Shown here: one piece after another, positions 34,974 through 43,339 of the stretch | Layout of the letters: every line of letters begins with the position of its first letter | Position numbering within the stretch: the first letter of the stretch is position 1 | Assembly: GCF_024345495.1 (NCBI RefSeq) | Contig: NZ_JAGQBF010000010.1 | Coordinates: 1-64,000, forward strand | DNA from: Synechococcus sp. RedBA-s | GTDB taxonomy: Bacteria > Cyanobacteriota > Cyanobacteriia > PCC-6307 > Cyanobiaceae | Length of the DNA stretch: 64,000 nucleotides | Direction: 5' to 3' | Notes under the pieces: model-generated | Seen by the model: the letters and a program-made list of their open reading frames with translations, nothing else | Told to the model about the DNA's origin: nothing | Databases searched by the model: none | Translations under genes and position numbers: made by a program

Positions 34974-37739
34974 TCAGGCCTTATCGGGAGCATCTGGCTC
35001 CAGTTTGAACGTCAGTTTGTTGATGGTTCCGTTGAACTTGAAGGGAACCTCGTAGCGATTTTCCAGCAGCGCCACACCCGTGCGCGTGTCCTCGCCGATG
35101 TCAAAGGTTTCGTCCTCCGGGAAGGTGATCGGTGTGCTGTTTTCCATGGATTTCTTCGCCACTTCCTTGCCATCCACGGAGAGAACACCCGACCCGCCCT
35201 TGCCCAGGCCTGGTTCAGCAGGCTTGAAGCTGAAGCTGATGGTGTGCTTGCCGGCGGACAAGGTAGGACCCTCCCAGGTCGTTCGCTTGAGATTGAGCAG
35301 GTTGTAGAGGAAGACGGGCCTGGAAGCACCAAGATTCAACACCAACGTGGCCACGACGGCAAGGGCCCACAACGCTCCCAGCAGCAGCAATCCATAGCCA
35401 ATCCTGAGCTTATTGCCTTTCCAGGCTTGGCGATTGCCAATCCAGATCAGCACAAGACCGGCGATGAGCAGCGCCAGGCCCATGGCCTTGAACCAGCCGT
35501 TTTCAAACCAATAGTTGAAGTTTCTGCTCAGGAACAGCCCATAGCCACCGAAGCGTCCGCCTTGGGTGACAATCATGCCCTCGCCGCCACCCTTGGGAAT
35601 CTCGATGTCCGCTGTGATGGTGTACGACTTGTTGAGAATGCTCGGTGCTGCGCTGCCTGGCACGTTGGCCAACGGACCGGAGTAGCTGAACTCCGTGCGC
35701 CCTGCCGTGAGGCTCGGCTTCGGTGAATTCCAACGGGAAAGGGAGGTGTTATCGAGCGGCAGCACGTTGTACTTTGCCGCCTCCAGGTAGAAGAGGTTCT
35801 GCAACTGCGTCAGCTTCTCTGGCATTTTTGCCGCCAGATCGTTGTTCTCGGTGGGATCCTCCATGACGTTGTAGAGCTCCCACTTGTAGCCGGTGATCAC
35901 ATCCGGCGGTTCCTTCGAGCTCAGCTCCCACGGCAGCGTCGCCGGAGTGGTCGCCGCAACCCAGCCGTCGTGATAGATGGCACGGTTACCCAGCATCTCG
36001 AAGTACTGCGTCGTGTGCCGGGTCGGAGCCGTGGCATTCCCCTTGCTCCAGGTGTAGGCCATGCTCGTGCCTTCGATGGGCTTTTGCTCGATCCCATTGA
36101 TGGTTTGCGGTGCCGGAATGCCTGCCGCCTCCAGAATAGTTGGCACGATGTCGATGACATGGTGGAACTGGCGGCGGATCCCCCCTGGGTCGTCGATGTG
36201 ACCCGGCCAGGAGATGGTCAGCCCCTGGGCCGTGCCGCCGAAGTGCGAAGCCACCTGCTTCATCCACTTGAACGGCGTGTCCATCGCCCAGGCCCAGGGT
36301 GCCGCAAAGTGCGGGAAGGTGCGGTCCGATCCCCAGAACGGAAACCAGAGGAACTGGTCTTTGACGGGCACTTGAACGCCATTGAAGGTGGTGAACTCAT
36401 TGGGCGTGCCGTTGAGCATGCCTTCGGCGCTGGCACCGTTATCGCCACTCATGTAGATGATCAGGGTGTTGTCGATCTCACCAAGATCTTCGACGGCCTG
36501 GATCACGCGACCGATCTCATGATCGGTGTAGGCCTGATAGGCCCCATAGACATCCGCCTGCCGGATGAAGAGTTTTTTCTGCGGGCCACTGAGGGAGTCC
36601 CAGCGGGGCAGCTTCGCACCTCCATAGATCGCCTGTCCATCGGGCCAGGGGGTGAGTTGGGCGTTCTCGGGCATGATGCCGAGTTTTTTCTGATTGGCGA
36701 AGATGGTCTCCCGCAGTTTTTCCCAGCCCTCGTCGAAGAGGTGCTGCTCGCTGATCTTGTCGACCCATTCCTGGGTGGGATGGTGGGGGGCGTGCACTCC
36801 GCCCGGCACGTAATACACCAGGAAGGGCTTTTCGGGAGCCAGTTCCTTGAGCTGCCTCATGTGCTGGATCGCCTCATCCGCCATGGCGGTGGTGAGATTC
36901 CAGCCAGGATTGTTCTGGAACGGGAAGATGGGTGTGGTGTTTCTGAAGAGATTTGGCTGCCACTGACTGGCGTCGCCGCCGACGAAGCCATAAAAATGTT
37001 CGAAGCCCATCCCCGTGGGCCACTGGTCGAAGGGGCCGGCCTGACTGTTCTCGAAGAAGGGCGTGTTGTGGTCCTTGCCGAACCAGGCGGTCGAGTAGCC
37101 GTTGTCCCTCAGGATCGTGCCGATGGTTCCCTTCTCAATCGGGATGATCGAGTCATAACCGGGGAACCCAGTGGCGATTTCACCCACCACTCCGAAACCT
37201 GCAGAGTGATGGTTGCGTCCGGTGATCAGGGCCGCCCGTGTCGGCGAGCAGAGCGATGTGGAGTGAAAATTGGTGTAGCGCAACCCGCTCTTGGCGATGC
37301 GATCCAGGGCTGGGGTCGGGATCACCCCTCCGAAGGTGCTTGGCGAGCCATAGCCGTCGTCGTCGGACATGATCAGCAGCACGTTCGGCGCTTTCTTCGG
37401 CGGCACCACGCGCGGCGGCCACCAAGACTTCGATTCGGTGGCTCGTTGCTTGATCACCCCGCCGAACTTCGGATCCGGAGGTGGCAGTTGTCGGCCGCTG
37501 ATGGTGGTGGTGGCATTGGCGGAACCCAACACCCCCGTCACCTCGATGCCCCCCCCATCGGCCTTCGGATCGGATGGCGCCGGTTGCTGTTCACCACGAC
37601 TGGTGGCGGCGGCGAAAGCGGGGGCAACCAAGGCCCCTGGGACGACGACCAGAAGGATGGCCAGGGCGGCGGCGACAACAGCCTTATGCCAACCCGTCCG
37701 TAGCCTGCGGACCAGGAACATCCCAGGTTCTGGGTTCAT
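34974..37739 (-). CDS. Exported arylsulfatase with two-helix membrane insertion
   Basis: A 921-aa sulfatase. A signal or anchor segment lies at about 17-45. The catalytic domain has NVLLIMSDDDGYG, the formylglycine motif SLCSPTRAALITGR (Cys near 165), WFGKDHNTP and YMSGDNGAS. The C-terminal beta-sandwich module begins after about residue 680. Between GGRFGGYGLFLSRN and RPVFLYNLLNLKR it carries about 65 extra residues with two hydrophobic segments (ALLIAGLVLIWIG and GLLLLGALWALAVVATLVL). The paralog at 43340 is continuous at this point. The enzyme may thus be anchored by its C-terminal domain. Confidence 0.9.
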   Translation of the reverse strand: MNPEPGMFLVRRLRTGWHKAVVAAALAILLVVVPGALVAPAFAAATSRGEQQPAPSDPKADGGGIEVTGVLGSANATTTISGRQLPPPDPKFGGVIKQRATESKSWWPPRVVPPKKAPNVLLIMSDDDGYGSPSTFGGVIPTPALDRIAKSGLRYTNFHSTSLCSPTRAALITGRNHHSAGFGVVGEIATGFPGYDSIIPIEKGTIGTILRDNGYSTAWFGKDHNTPFFENSQAGPFDQWPTGMGFEHFYGFVGGDASQWQPNLFRNTTPIFPFQNNPGWNLTTAMADEAIQHMRQLKELAPEKPFLVYYVPGGVHAPHHPTQEWVDKISEQHLFDEGWEKLRETIFANQKKLGIMPENAQLTPWPDGQAIYGGAKLPRWDSLSGPQKKLFIRQADVYGAYQAYTDHEIGRVIQAVEDLGEIDNTLIIYMSGDNGASAEGMLNGTPNEFTTFNGVQVPVKDQFLWFPFWGSDRTFPHFAAPWAWAMDTPFKWMKQVASHFGGTAQGLTISWPGHIDDPGGIRRQFHHVIDIVPTILEAAGIPAPQTINGIEQKPIEGTSMAYTWSKGNATAPTRHTTQYFEMLGNRAIYHDGWVAATTPATLPWELSSKEPPDVITGYKWELYNVMEDPTENNDLAAKMPEKLTQLQNLFYLEAAKYNVLPLDNTSLSRWNSPKPSLTAGRTEFSYSGPLANVPGSAAPSILNKSYTITADIEIPKGGGEGMIVTQGGRFGGYGLFLSRNFNYWFENGWFKAMGLALLIAGLVLIWIGNRQAWKGNKLRIGYGLLLLGALWALAVVATLVLNLGASRPVFLYNLLNLKRTTWEGPTLSAGKHTISFSFKPAEPGLGKGGSGVLSVDGKEVAKKSMENSTPITFPEDETFDIGEDTRTGVALLENRYEVPFKFNGTINKLTFKLEPDAPDKA

Positions 37740-37965
37740 CGATCAGGCGCGGAGGGCTCTTCCCTTTGACCCTATGGCCTGTACCACCCGCCGCCGAGAG
37801 AAGGTCAGCGTTACCGACTGTTTTTGTTACCTCAATCAGATATAACTCTGAATTGATTCCTGAATGAGTCGGTAATTACTTCCATGATCTGGGGCCAAAA
37901 GACAAAAACCACTATCATCGTTAGATGGGGCAACTCGCTCATCCGGAGGTGGCGCTGAACTTGGA
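37740..37965. other. Intergenic, upstream of the large sulfatase
   Basis: About 225 bp, AT-richer near 37840-37925, probably containing the sulfatase promoter on the minus strand. No gene recognised. Confidence 0.35.
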
Positions 37966-38243
37966 TCATGGTGCTTGGGCCTCGTTTATGGCTCCCACGC
38001 CTCGCTGGGGGAAGGAGAGATCGAGCACCAGGCAGCCTTCGTCGCTGCGGAAGGGGCCTTGCCCCCAAAGGCGGCGGTGTCGGCACCGCTCAGGAAGCGG
38101 GTGAGGCGGGTGATCTCCCCCGTGGCCGGATCTTCGCTGAGAATCAGCTCCTGCACCTGCGCCTCCAGGCCCTCCAGCCAGCGCCAGCGGTCCGACTGAT
38201 CCTTCGCCAGCGGATTCCAGTAGGGGGTGGTGGATTTGCTCAT
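37966..38243 (-). pseudogene. Cupin (ChrR-like) gene remnant
   Basis: From ATG 38243: MSKSTTPYWNPLAKDQSDRW, then EITRLTRFLSGADTAAFGGK, a ChrR-like cupin N-terminus. The sequence then jumps, in another frame, to GPFRSDEGCLVLDLSFPQR, the usual cupin C-terminus. About 40 residues with the metal-binding His/Glu motifs (between GGK and GPFRSDE) are missing. It is dead by deletion and frameshift. Confidence 0.65.
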
Positions 38244-38627
38244 GGGGGGCGATGGCAGGGGCGGCGATGAGGTGCGCGTCGATCAATGGCGCCACCTGGT
38301 CGTCGAGATGCATGCCGAGATCATGGTCGGCGCCGGGAGCCGGCAGGTGAGATCGGTGGTATCGGTGGCGAGCCAGTCGGGCAGGTAGGGATGGGTGGTC
38401 AGGTCGCAGCGCCGATCCAGCTGGGCCAGCACCAGGACCAGCAGATCTTCGAACCCGTTCACCCCGGGTTCTTCCGGCTTGTCATCGAACCCCGGCCAGC
38501 CCAGATGGACTTTCTCAGACTCGTAGTGAAGCCGCTTGGCAACCGGCTTCCAGAAGTGAATGTTCCCCGAGGCGCCGGGCAGAAACAGCAGGCGCTGGGG
38601 ATGAGTCGCTCCTTGACCCTCATTCAC
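38240..38627 (-). pseudogene. Alpha/beta hydrolase gene remnant
   Basis: From ATG 38627: QRLLFLPGASGNIHFWKPVAKRL, VHLGWPGFDDKPEEPGVNGF and LVLAQLDRRCDL are the N-terminal third of an alpha/beta hydrolase. The nucleophile-elbow region is missing. The C-terminal helix reappears in another frame (HDLGMHLDDQVAPLIDAHL). It overlaps the start of the cupin remnant, so a two-gene operon has decayed together. Confidence 0.65.
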
Positions 38628-38674
38628 GGACCGCCCTCATGGCTCTGGAAGCTTGAGCCGCGCAGCCGCACTTA

Positions 38675-40222
38675 CTAACTTGTACGCACGACCGGCGGCG
38701 GGCTCCAGGTGCCATTCAGGATCGAGGGCGAATTCTGATTGGGGAGGTACATGCGCAGACACAGGACGAAGGGCCCCGCAGGCGCCGGTTGCCAGTTGGA
38801 CACATTTTCGGTTCCCGGCGACGTATTCTGGAAATAAAGTGTCAACGACCCGTCCGGATTGTAGGTCACCTTGTCGCGGGGCACATTGATATTCAGGCGG
38901 TTCAGCGCGTTCGGATAGAACCAGTAGCCCTGGTCGTCCACATACATGGTGATCGACCAGAAGGCATCCACCGGCGGCAGGCCGCCCTTGGGGAAGGTGA
39001 TGCTGTACGAGTTCGTGCCGTTGAGCGCTTCCCCCTTACCGTCCACCATGGCCAACGGATACACCGAAACCGTCGGCAATTGCCCGGGCCAGCCGAAGGC
39101 CGCGATGGCGCCGCGTTGGAGGTAGTCGGTTCCATAGACCGCCCAGTCGCTCTTCTTCACTGCCACTTTCCAGCCGTTGACCAATTGACCCATGGTCTTG
39201 AACCGCTTGCCCATCATTTCCAGAGCGACATCGGGAACATCCTTGATCGCAGACTGGATGTCGGGACTGAGTTTCGTGGGGTCGAAGGGCTTGCCGGGAA
39301 CGATACCGAGCTTCGCCATCTGCGCGAGAATCGGCGCATCCTCAGGCGCCGGCGGGGCCACTTCGGCCATCAGCTTCGTCACCTTATTGAAAAACTCAGT
39401 GGTGCCGAATCCCTTGATCACCTCAATCGGCTTGTCGGTCATGGAGAACCCGGGATTAGGGTTCACCGGCGGCGCCTTGTAAGTAAAAGGCTTGCCCCAG
39501 GAGGACAGCGGCGTGACCTTGTATTGCGCCTGGATGGCGTTGACGATCTTGTAGTCTTCCTCGGTGCCGTTAGCGAATGTGCGGCCCAAGACCACAAACT
39601 GGCGTGTCGGCACCGGGATGTGTATCAGCCCGGCGGGCACCTTGCCCTTCCAGCCGGGTCCCGTGAACAGGAAGTTCTTGGCGTCGCCCCCCGCGGTGGC
39701 CACATCCGGCGAGCCGATGACCGTGACCCATAGGTCGGCCAGCTCGAAGGTCCAGAACCGCTTTCCGGTGGCAGGCTTGCTGACGACCTGCGGCTCCATC
39801 AGGTCCAGCCAGGCTACGGAGTACAGCGTATCCACGTTGGTGGCCGAAACGCCGCGATAGGTGGCCGGTGGATACTTCGGGACGTTGAAGAAGGCGTTCA
39901 TCGGCGCGCGCAATTCCTCCACGCTGGGGACATTGCTCATCTGGACGCGCGTGACCTCAGCGGTGATCAGCGAATAACCGTAGATATAGGCGTTGAGCGC
40001 GATCTTCTTCGCCTCGTCGATGCCCAGTGCGGCCAGGGGCTTGTTCTGTGGATTGCCCGCAAGGGCATCGCGTGTGGCCAAGGCGAAGGCCCCAAGCGTC
40101 CCAGCCCCTGCCAGGTTCAGAAAATGACGGCGGGGCAAGCTGTATCCGTTGAACAGCCTTCTTCCCATCGAGGCTTTCTTGTCTGGATCAGGTTGCACGG
40201 CAAGCTCCGTTTGATCTGGCAA
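38675..40222 (-). CDS. DUF1254/DUF1214 protein with Tat signal
   Basis: A 515-aa exported protein. The N-terminus has a twin-arginine signal (SLPRRHFLNLAGAGTLGAFAL) and a likely cleavage after ALAG. DUF1254 (NVDTLYSVAWLDL, FWTFELADLWVTVIG) is followed by C-terminal DUF1214 (GTNSYSITFPKGGLPPVDAFWSITMYVDDQGYWFYPNALNR). The biochemical role of this family is not established. Its position among sulfatases may mean work on the same extracellular substrates, but that is inference. Confidence 0.85.
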   Translation of the reverse strand: MPDQTELAVQPDPDKKASMGRRLFNGYSLPRRHFLNLAGAGTLGAFALATRDALAGNPQNKPLAALGIDEAKKIALNAYIYGYSLITAEVTRVQMSNVPSVEELRAPMNAFFNVPKYPPATYRGVSATNVDTLYSVAWLDLMEPQVVSKPATGKRFWTFELADLWVTVIGSPDVATAGGDAKNFLFTGPGWKGKVPAGLIHIPVPTRQFVVLGRTFANGTEEDYKIVNAIQAQYKVTPLSSWGKPFTYKAPPVNPNPGFSMTDKPIEVIKGFGTTEFFNKVTKLMAEVAPPAPEDAPILAQMAKLGIVPGKPFDPTKLSPDIQSAIKDVPDVALEMMGKRFKTMGQLVNGWKVAVKKSDWAVYGTDYLQRGAIAAFGWPGQLPTVSVYPLAMVDGKGEALNGTNSYSITFPKGGLPPVDAFWSITMYVDDQGYWFYPNALNRLNINVPRDKVTYNPDGSLTLYFQNTSPGTENVSNWQPAPAGPFVLCLRMYLPNQNSPSILNGTWSPPPVVRTS

Positions 40223-40301
40223 TGAGCCTACGATCTATGACGGCTATTCATGACGTCTGCAAAGTTTGGGAATGCAGATGGGCGGGCGATGAGCCTCCCC
40301 C

Positions 40302-40372
40302 TTACTCACTCGCCGCCTTGCCGTCGTAGACGAAATCGAATTCAGGCCTGTGCTTGCCAGGAGCGCGCCCTA
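40302..40372 (-). pseudogene. Arylsulfatase C-terminal fragment
   Basis: Minus translation reads APGKHRPEFDFVYDGKAASE and a stop. It matches SPGKHKVEFNFVYDGKGAG and the terminal AVSE of the sulfatase at 43340-45904, with the roughly 90 residues between them removed. The rest of this third large sulfatase is absent. Confidence 0.7.
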
Positions 40373-40838
40373 CTCAAGAGTCCCCTCACATGGCTCCTCG
40401 GTCTCAGACAGCCGCTTGAGCCGGGCAGGGAAAGGCCTTTCTGGAACTGGATGCCATTGCGCGTCACGCACCAACTGGTCGTTCTGTACCTAACCAGGCG
40501 GCCTGACCCGGCTGCGCGGAGCGAGCTGGGTCGTCAAGTTGGTTGTTGAATAGACGAAAAGAACACCCGGTGGGAGGCCTTCACCTTGCTGCCAAGCGTG
40601 CGAGCCTTGATCGAAGGCAAGCCGACGCCATTCAGATTCATGCGCTTTGGCCTTGTCCTCGCCCCCCCTGGGCTCCTGTCTCCTTTCACGGTGGCGGCTC
40701 AAGCCTTGGCCGATGGCCCCAAGGAGGGGAACCCGCCTTGGCTACCACTGCGAAACAGGTCGCTGGCCCAGCCCCCAACCCGTGGAGTGGGTTGCGGGTC
40801 ACGCCACGGCTGTCAGGTCCGTTGCAGCGACAGCGTCC
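40373..40838. other. Gene-poor stretch
   Basis: About 465 bp between the sulfatase fragment and the lipoprotein gene. The lipoprotein frame is open upstream to 40647, but without a signal-peptide pattern. I see no recognisable gene, RNA or repeat. Confidence 0.35.
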
Positions 40839-42101
40839 ATGGCTGCTGAACGTTCTGAGCTCCGCTGGAGACCAGTGAAGGGTCTGAGGCTGCTGGCGGC
40901 CCTGGCGCTGCTGCTGACCTGCGGTGGTTGCGCTGGCGGCATCGGCTTCGTTCCCGACACGCTGTACATCTCGATCGAAACCAGCACCGCCGCCGGCAGC
41001 GCCCCTGAACTGGGTGGCCACCGCAGGGTCAGCCAGCGTCTGATCGATAAGTTCCGCTCCCTGAATCCCGGCGTGGATGTGCATGTCAGCAACTACCCCG
41101 CCGATGGGCTTGTGGCGGCCACCCGTTACCGCAACAGCCGTGGTCTGGGCCCGGATCTGATCGTGAGCCGCGTGATCACCGCCCAGCAGTTGCATCAGCA
41201 GGGGCTGAGCAGCGCCGTGACCCTGAAGCGAGACACGCTCGACCGTCTCCATCCACGCTTCCTCAAGAGTTTTCGGGAAGGCTCCAAGGAGTTCGCGGTG
41301 CCGTTCCTGGCCCAGCCCCAGGTGGCCTGTTACGACCGCCGCCGCCTCAGGGAACCGCCCCGCACCATCGACGAGCTGCTGGCCCTCAGTGCAAAGGGCC
41401 TGCGGGTGGGTCTCCCCCTCACCATCAGCGAACTGTTCTGGACCACCACGGCCCAGGGGGCCAGCGATGTCGTTGGTCAGTTGCTGGAAGGGCCAGCCAA
41501 CGGGCAGGCCGCCACCTTTTCGGCTGCGGATCACCAGGCGCTCGATCGCTGGATCCGCTGGCTTCACGACGCAAGCCTGCAGCAGAACGTGTCCTTCTCC
41601 GACGATCCCTTGGATCTGATCCAGCAGCTGCAGCGGGGCCAGCGTGACTGGATCAGCTGCAACAGCGTCTGGATCGACGGCCTGAGGCAACGCATGGGCC
41701 CCAACCTGGGGGTGTCGGTGTTGCCGGGTGGGACGGATGTCCCGACCACCCCGATCAGCCGTTTGCTGGTCTGGAGCTTCGGGCGCCATTCCAGTGCACG
41801 GCAACGGCTTCTGGCCGAGCGGTTCGTGGCGTTCACGCTCAACGAGGTGACGCAGAAGCAGCTGATGGACTCGGTGCCAGGCAACTTGCCGGTGAATCCC
41901 AATGTGCTGATCCCCACCCGCAGCTCGGCACTGATGGCGTCGCTCGCCTTCAGCCTCGACCATTCCCGCCTGCTTGATTTCCCCGATCCCGAAGGGGCTA
42001 TCGCCCGCAGCCGGTGGCTCGAATCGGTGCTGGAGAAGGTGGTGCTGGGTGAGTTGCCGCCAGCCCCGGCACTCGCCCAGCTGCTGGCCCGAACCCCATG
42101 A
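40839..42101 (+). CDS. Extracellular solute-binding-like lipoprotein
   Basis: A 420-aa protein starting at ATG 40839. A hydrophobic signal with a lipobox (LLLTCGGCAGG) sits at about 17-35. The body resembles family-1-type solute-binding proteins (RLIDKFRSLNPGVDVHVSNY; AVPFLAQPQVACYDRRRL; RLLAERFVAFTLNEVTQKQLM), which bind sugars or similar solutes in the periplasm. No ABC permease or ATPase genes follow. Instead it overlaps an MscS-type channel gene by 4 bp, suggesting a sensor or channel partnership. Confidence 0.75.
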   Translation: MAAERSELRWRPVKGLRLLAALALLLTCGGCAGGIGFVPDTLYISIETSTAAGSAPELGGHRRVSQRLIDKFRSLNPGVDVHVSNYPADGLVAATRYRNSRGLGPDLIVSRVITAQQLHQQGLSSAVTLKRDTLDRLHPRFLKSFREGSKEFAVPFLAQPQVACYDRRRLREPPRTIDELLALSAKGLRVGLPLTISELFWTTTAQGASDVVGQLLEGPANGQAATFSAADHQALDRWIRWLHDASLQQNVSFSDDPLDLIQQLQRGQRDWISCNSVWIDGLRQRMGPNLGVSVLPGGTDVPTTPISRLLVWSFGRHSSARQRLLAERFVAFTLNEVTQKQLMDSVPGNLPVNPNVLIPTRSSALMASLAFSLDHSRLLDFPDPEGAIARSRWLESVLEKVVLGELPPAPALAQLLARTP

Positions 42102-43318
42102 ATCAACTTCTCTACGAGATCGTCGGCTGGCTGGGCTTCCTCACCCGCCCGGTGGTGCTGCTGCAGTGCCTCAGCGCAGCCGCCATTGCCCTGGGCTATG
42201 CCCTGTGGATGCGGCCCCGGCTCAAGAACCGACGGTATCGCGACTCGGTGCTCGCGGCTGTGGGCCTTTGGTTCCTGCTCCGCCTCAATGGGCTCGTGAT
42301 CGAGTGGCTGGGCTATCCGAACGGCCTGGCGACCTATTTCTCCCAGGCGTGGGCGGTGTGGGTGGTGCTGACCGTGGTTCGGCTGTTGCTGCTGACTCGC
42401 TTTCCCGCCAAGGAGATCCAGCGGCTGTACAGCCGGATCGTGCAGCCCCTGTTCCTGCTGGTGCTGTCGGGCTCACTGGTCAACCAGCTGGCCTCCCTGC
42501 GTGATGTGGCCGAGATTCCCCTGTTTCCCCTCTTCGGTCCCCCGCTCACCAGCGGCAACCTGTTCCTGTTGCTCATCATTCCTTACTTTCTGATTGCATT
42601 CTCAGCCATTCCATTGGTGTGGTTTGGGCATCTGGTGCAGCGGATGTTTCACTTCTCCGATGGCAGCCGCGACGCCGCCACCCTGGTGCTGCGCTATCTG
42701 GTGGTCGCCGTCGGGGTGCTCTGGCTGTTCCACCGGGTGGGCCTGAACACCAGCGCCATTGCGGCGATCGCAGGTGGGCTGTCGGTGGGCATCGGCTTCG
42801 GCACCAAGGAAGTGTTCTCGAACTTCATCAGTGGCCTGTGGCTGTTGTTCGAGGGATCGGTGCGGCCGGGATCGGTGCTGTTCATCGATGGCGATCCCTG
42901 CGAGGTGCGCAGCCTTGGCCTGCGGGCGGCGGTGCTGTGGCGCAACCGCGATAACGCCGAACTGGTGATTCCCAACCAGACCTTCTTCACGGCCACCACC
43001 ACCACCTACACCGGCAGCGACCGGCTGCGCCGCAGCGAGGTGCAGATCGGCGCCGCCTACCGCCACGACCCGGCGGAAGTGATCGCCCTGCTGGAGGAGG
43101 TGGCCCGCGCCACCGAAGGGGTGCTGGGCGATCCCGCCCCGCGGGCGTTCTTGGTGGGGTATGGCGATTCCTCGATCAACTATTCACTGCGCTACTGGAT
43201 TGACGACCCGCTCGGCAACCTCGCCATCCAGAGCGCCGTGAGTCAGGCGGTGTGGCACGCCTTTGCCACCAAGGGGATCGAGATTCCCTTCCCGCAGCGG
43301 GTGGTGCATCAGATCTGA
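42098..43318 (+). CDS. MscS-family mechanosensitive ion channel
   Basis: A 406-aa membrane protein with about six N-terminal helices and the MscS core: pore helix AIAAIAGGLSVGIGFGTKEVFSNFISGLWLL, then the beta domain (GSVLFIDGDPCEVRSLGLRAAVLW, ELVIPNQTFFTATTTTYT) and a C-terminal alpha/beta domain ending IEIPFPQRVVHQI. It relieves turgor on osmotic downshift or acts as a regulated channel. The 4-bp overlap with the solute-binding lipoprotein upstream implies co-expression. It converges on the sulfatase at 43340 with a 21-bp gap. Confidence 0.9.
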   Translation: MNQLLYEIVGWLGFLTRPVVLLQCLSAAAIALGYALWMRPRLKNRRYRDSVLAAVGLWFLLRLNGLVIEWLGYPNGLATYFSQAWAVWVVLTVVRLLLLTRFPAKEIQRLYSRIVQPLFLLVLSGSLVNQLASLRDVAEIPLFPLFGPPLTSGNLFLLLIIPYFLIAFSAIPLVWFGHLVQRMFHFSDGSRDAATLVLRYLVVAVGVLWLFHRVGLNTSAIAAIAGGLSVGIGFGTKEVFSNFISGLWLLFEGSVRPGSVLFIDGDPCEVRSLGLRAAVLWRNRDNAELVIPNQTFFTATTTTYTGSDRLRRSEVQIGAAYRHDPAEVIALLEEVARATEGVLGDPAPRAFLVGYGDSSINYSLRYWIDDPLGNLAIQSAVSQAVWHAFATKGIEIPFPQRVVHQI

Positions 43319-43339
43319 AGCTGAGCCGCTCGGTGACCC

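Noticed and set aside
35970-37703. 577-aa plus-strand ORF opposite the large sulfatase
   Set aside because: Antisense to a well-conserved sulfatase domain; long only because GC-rich DNA lacks stops.
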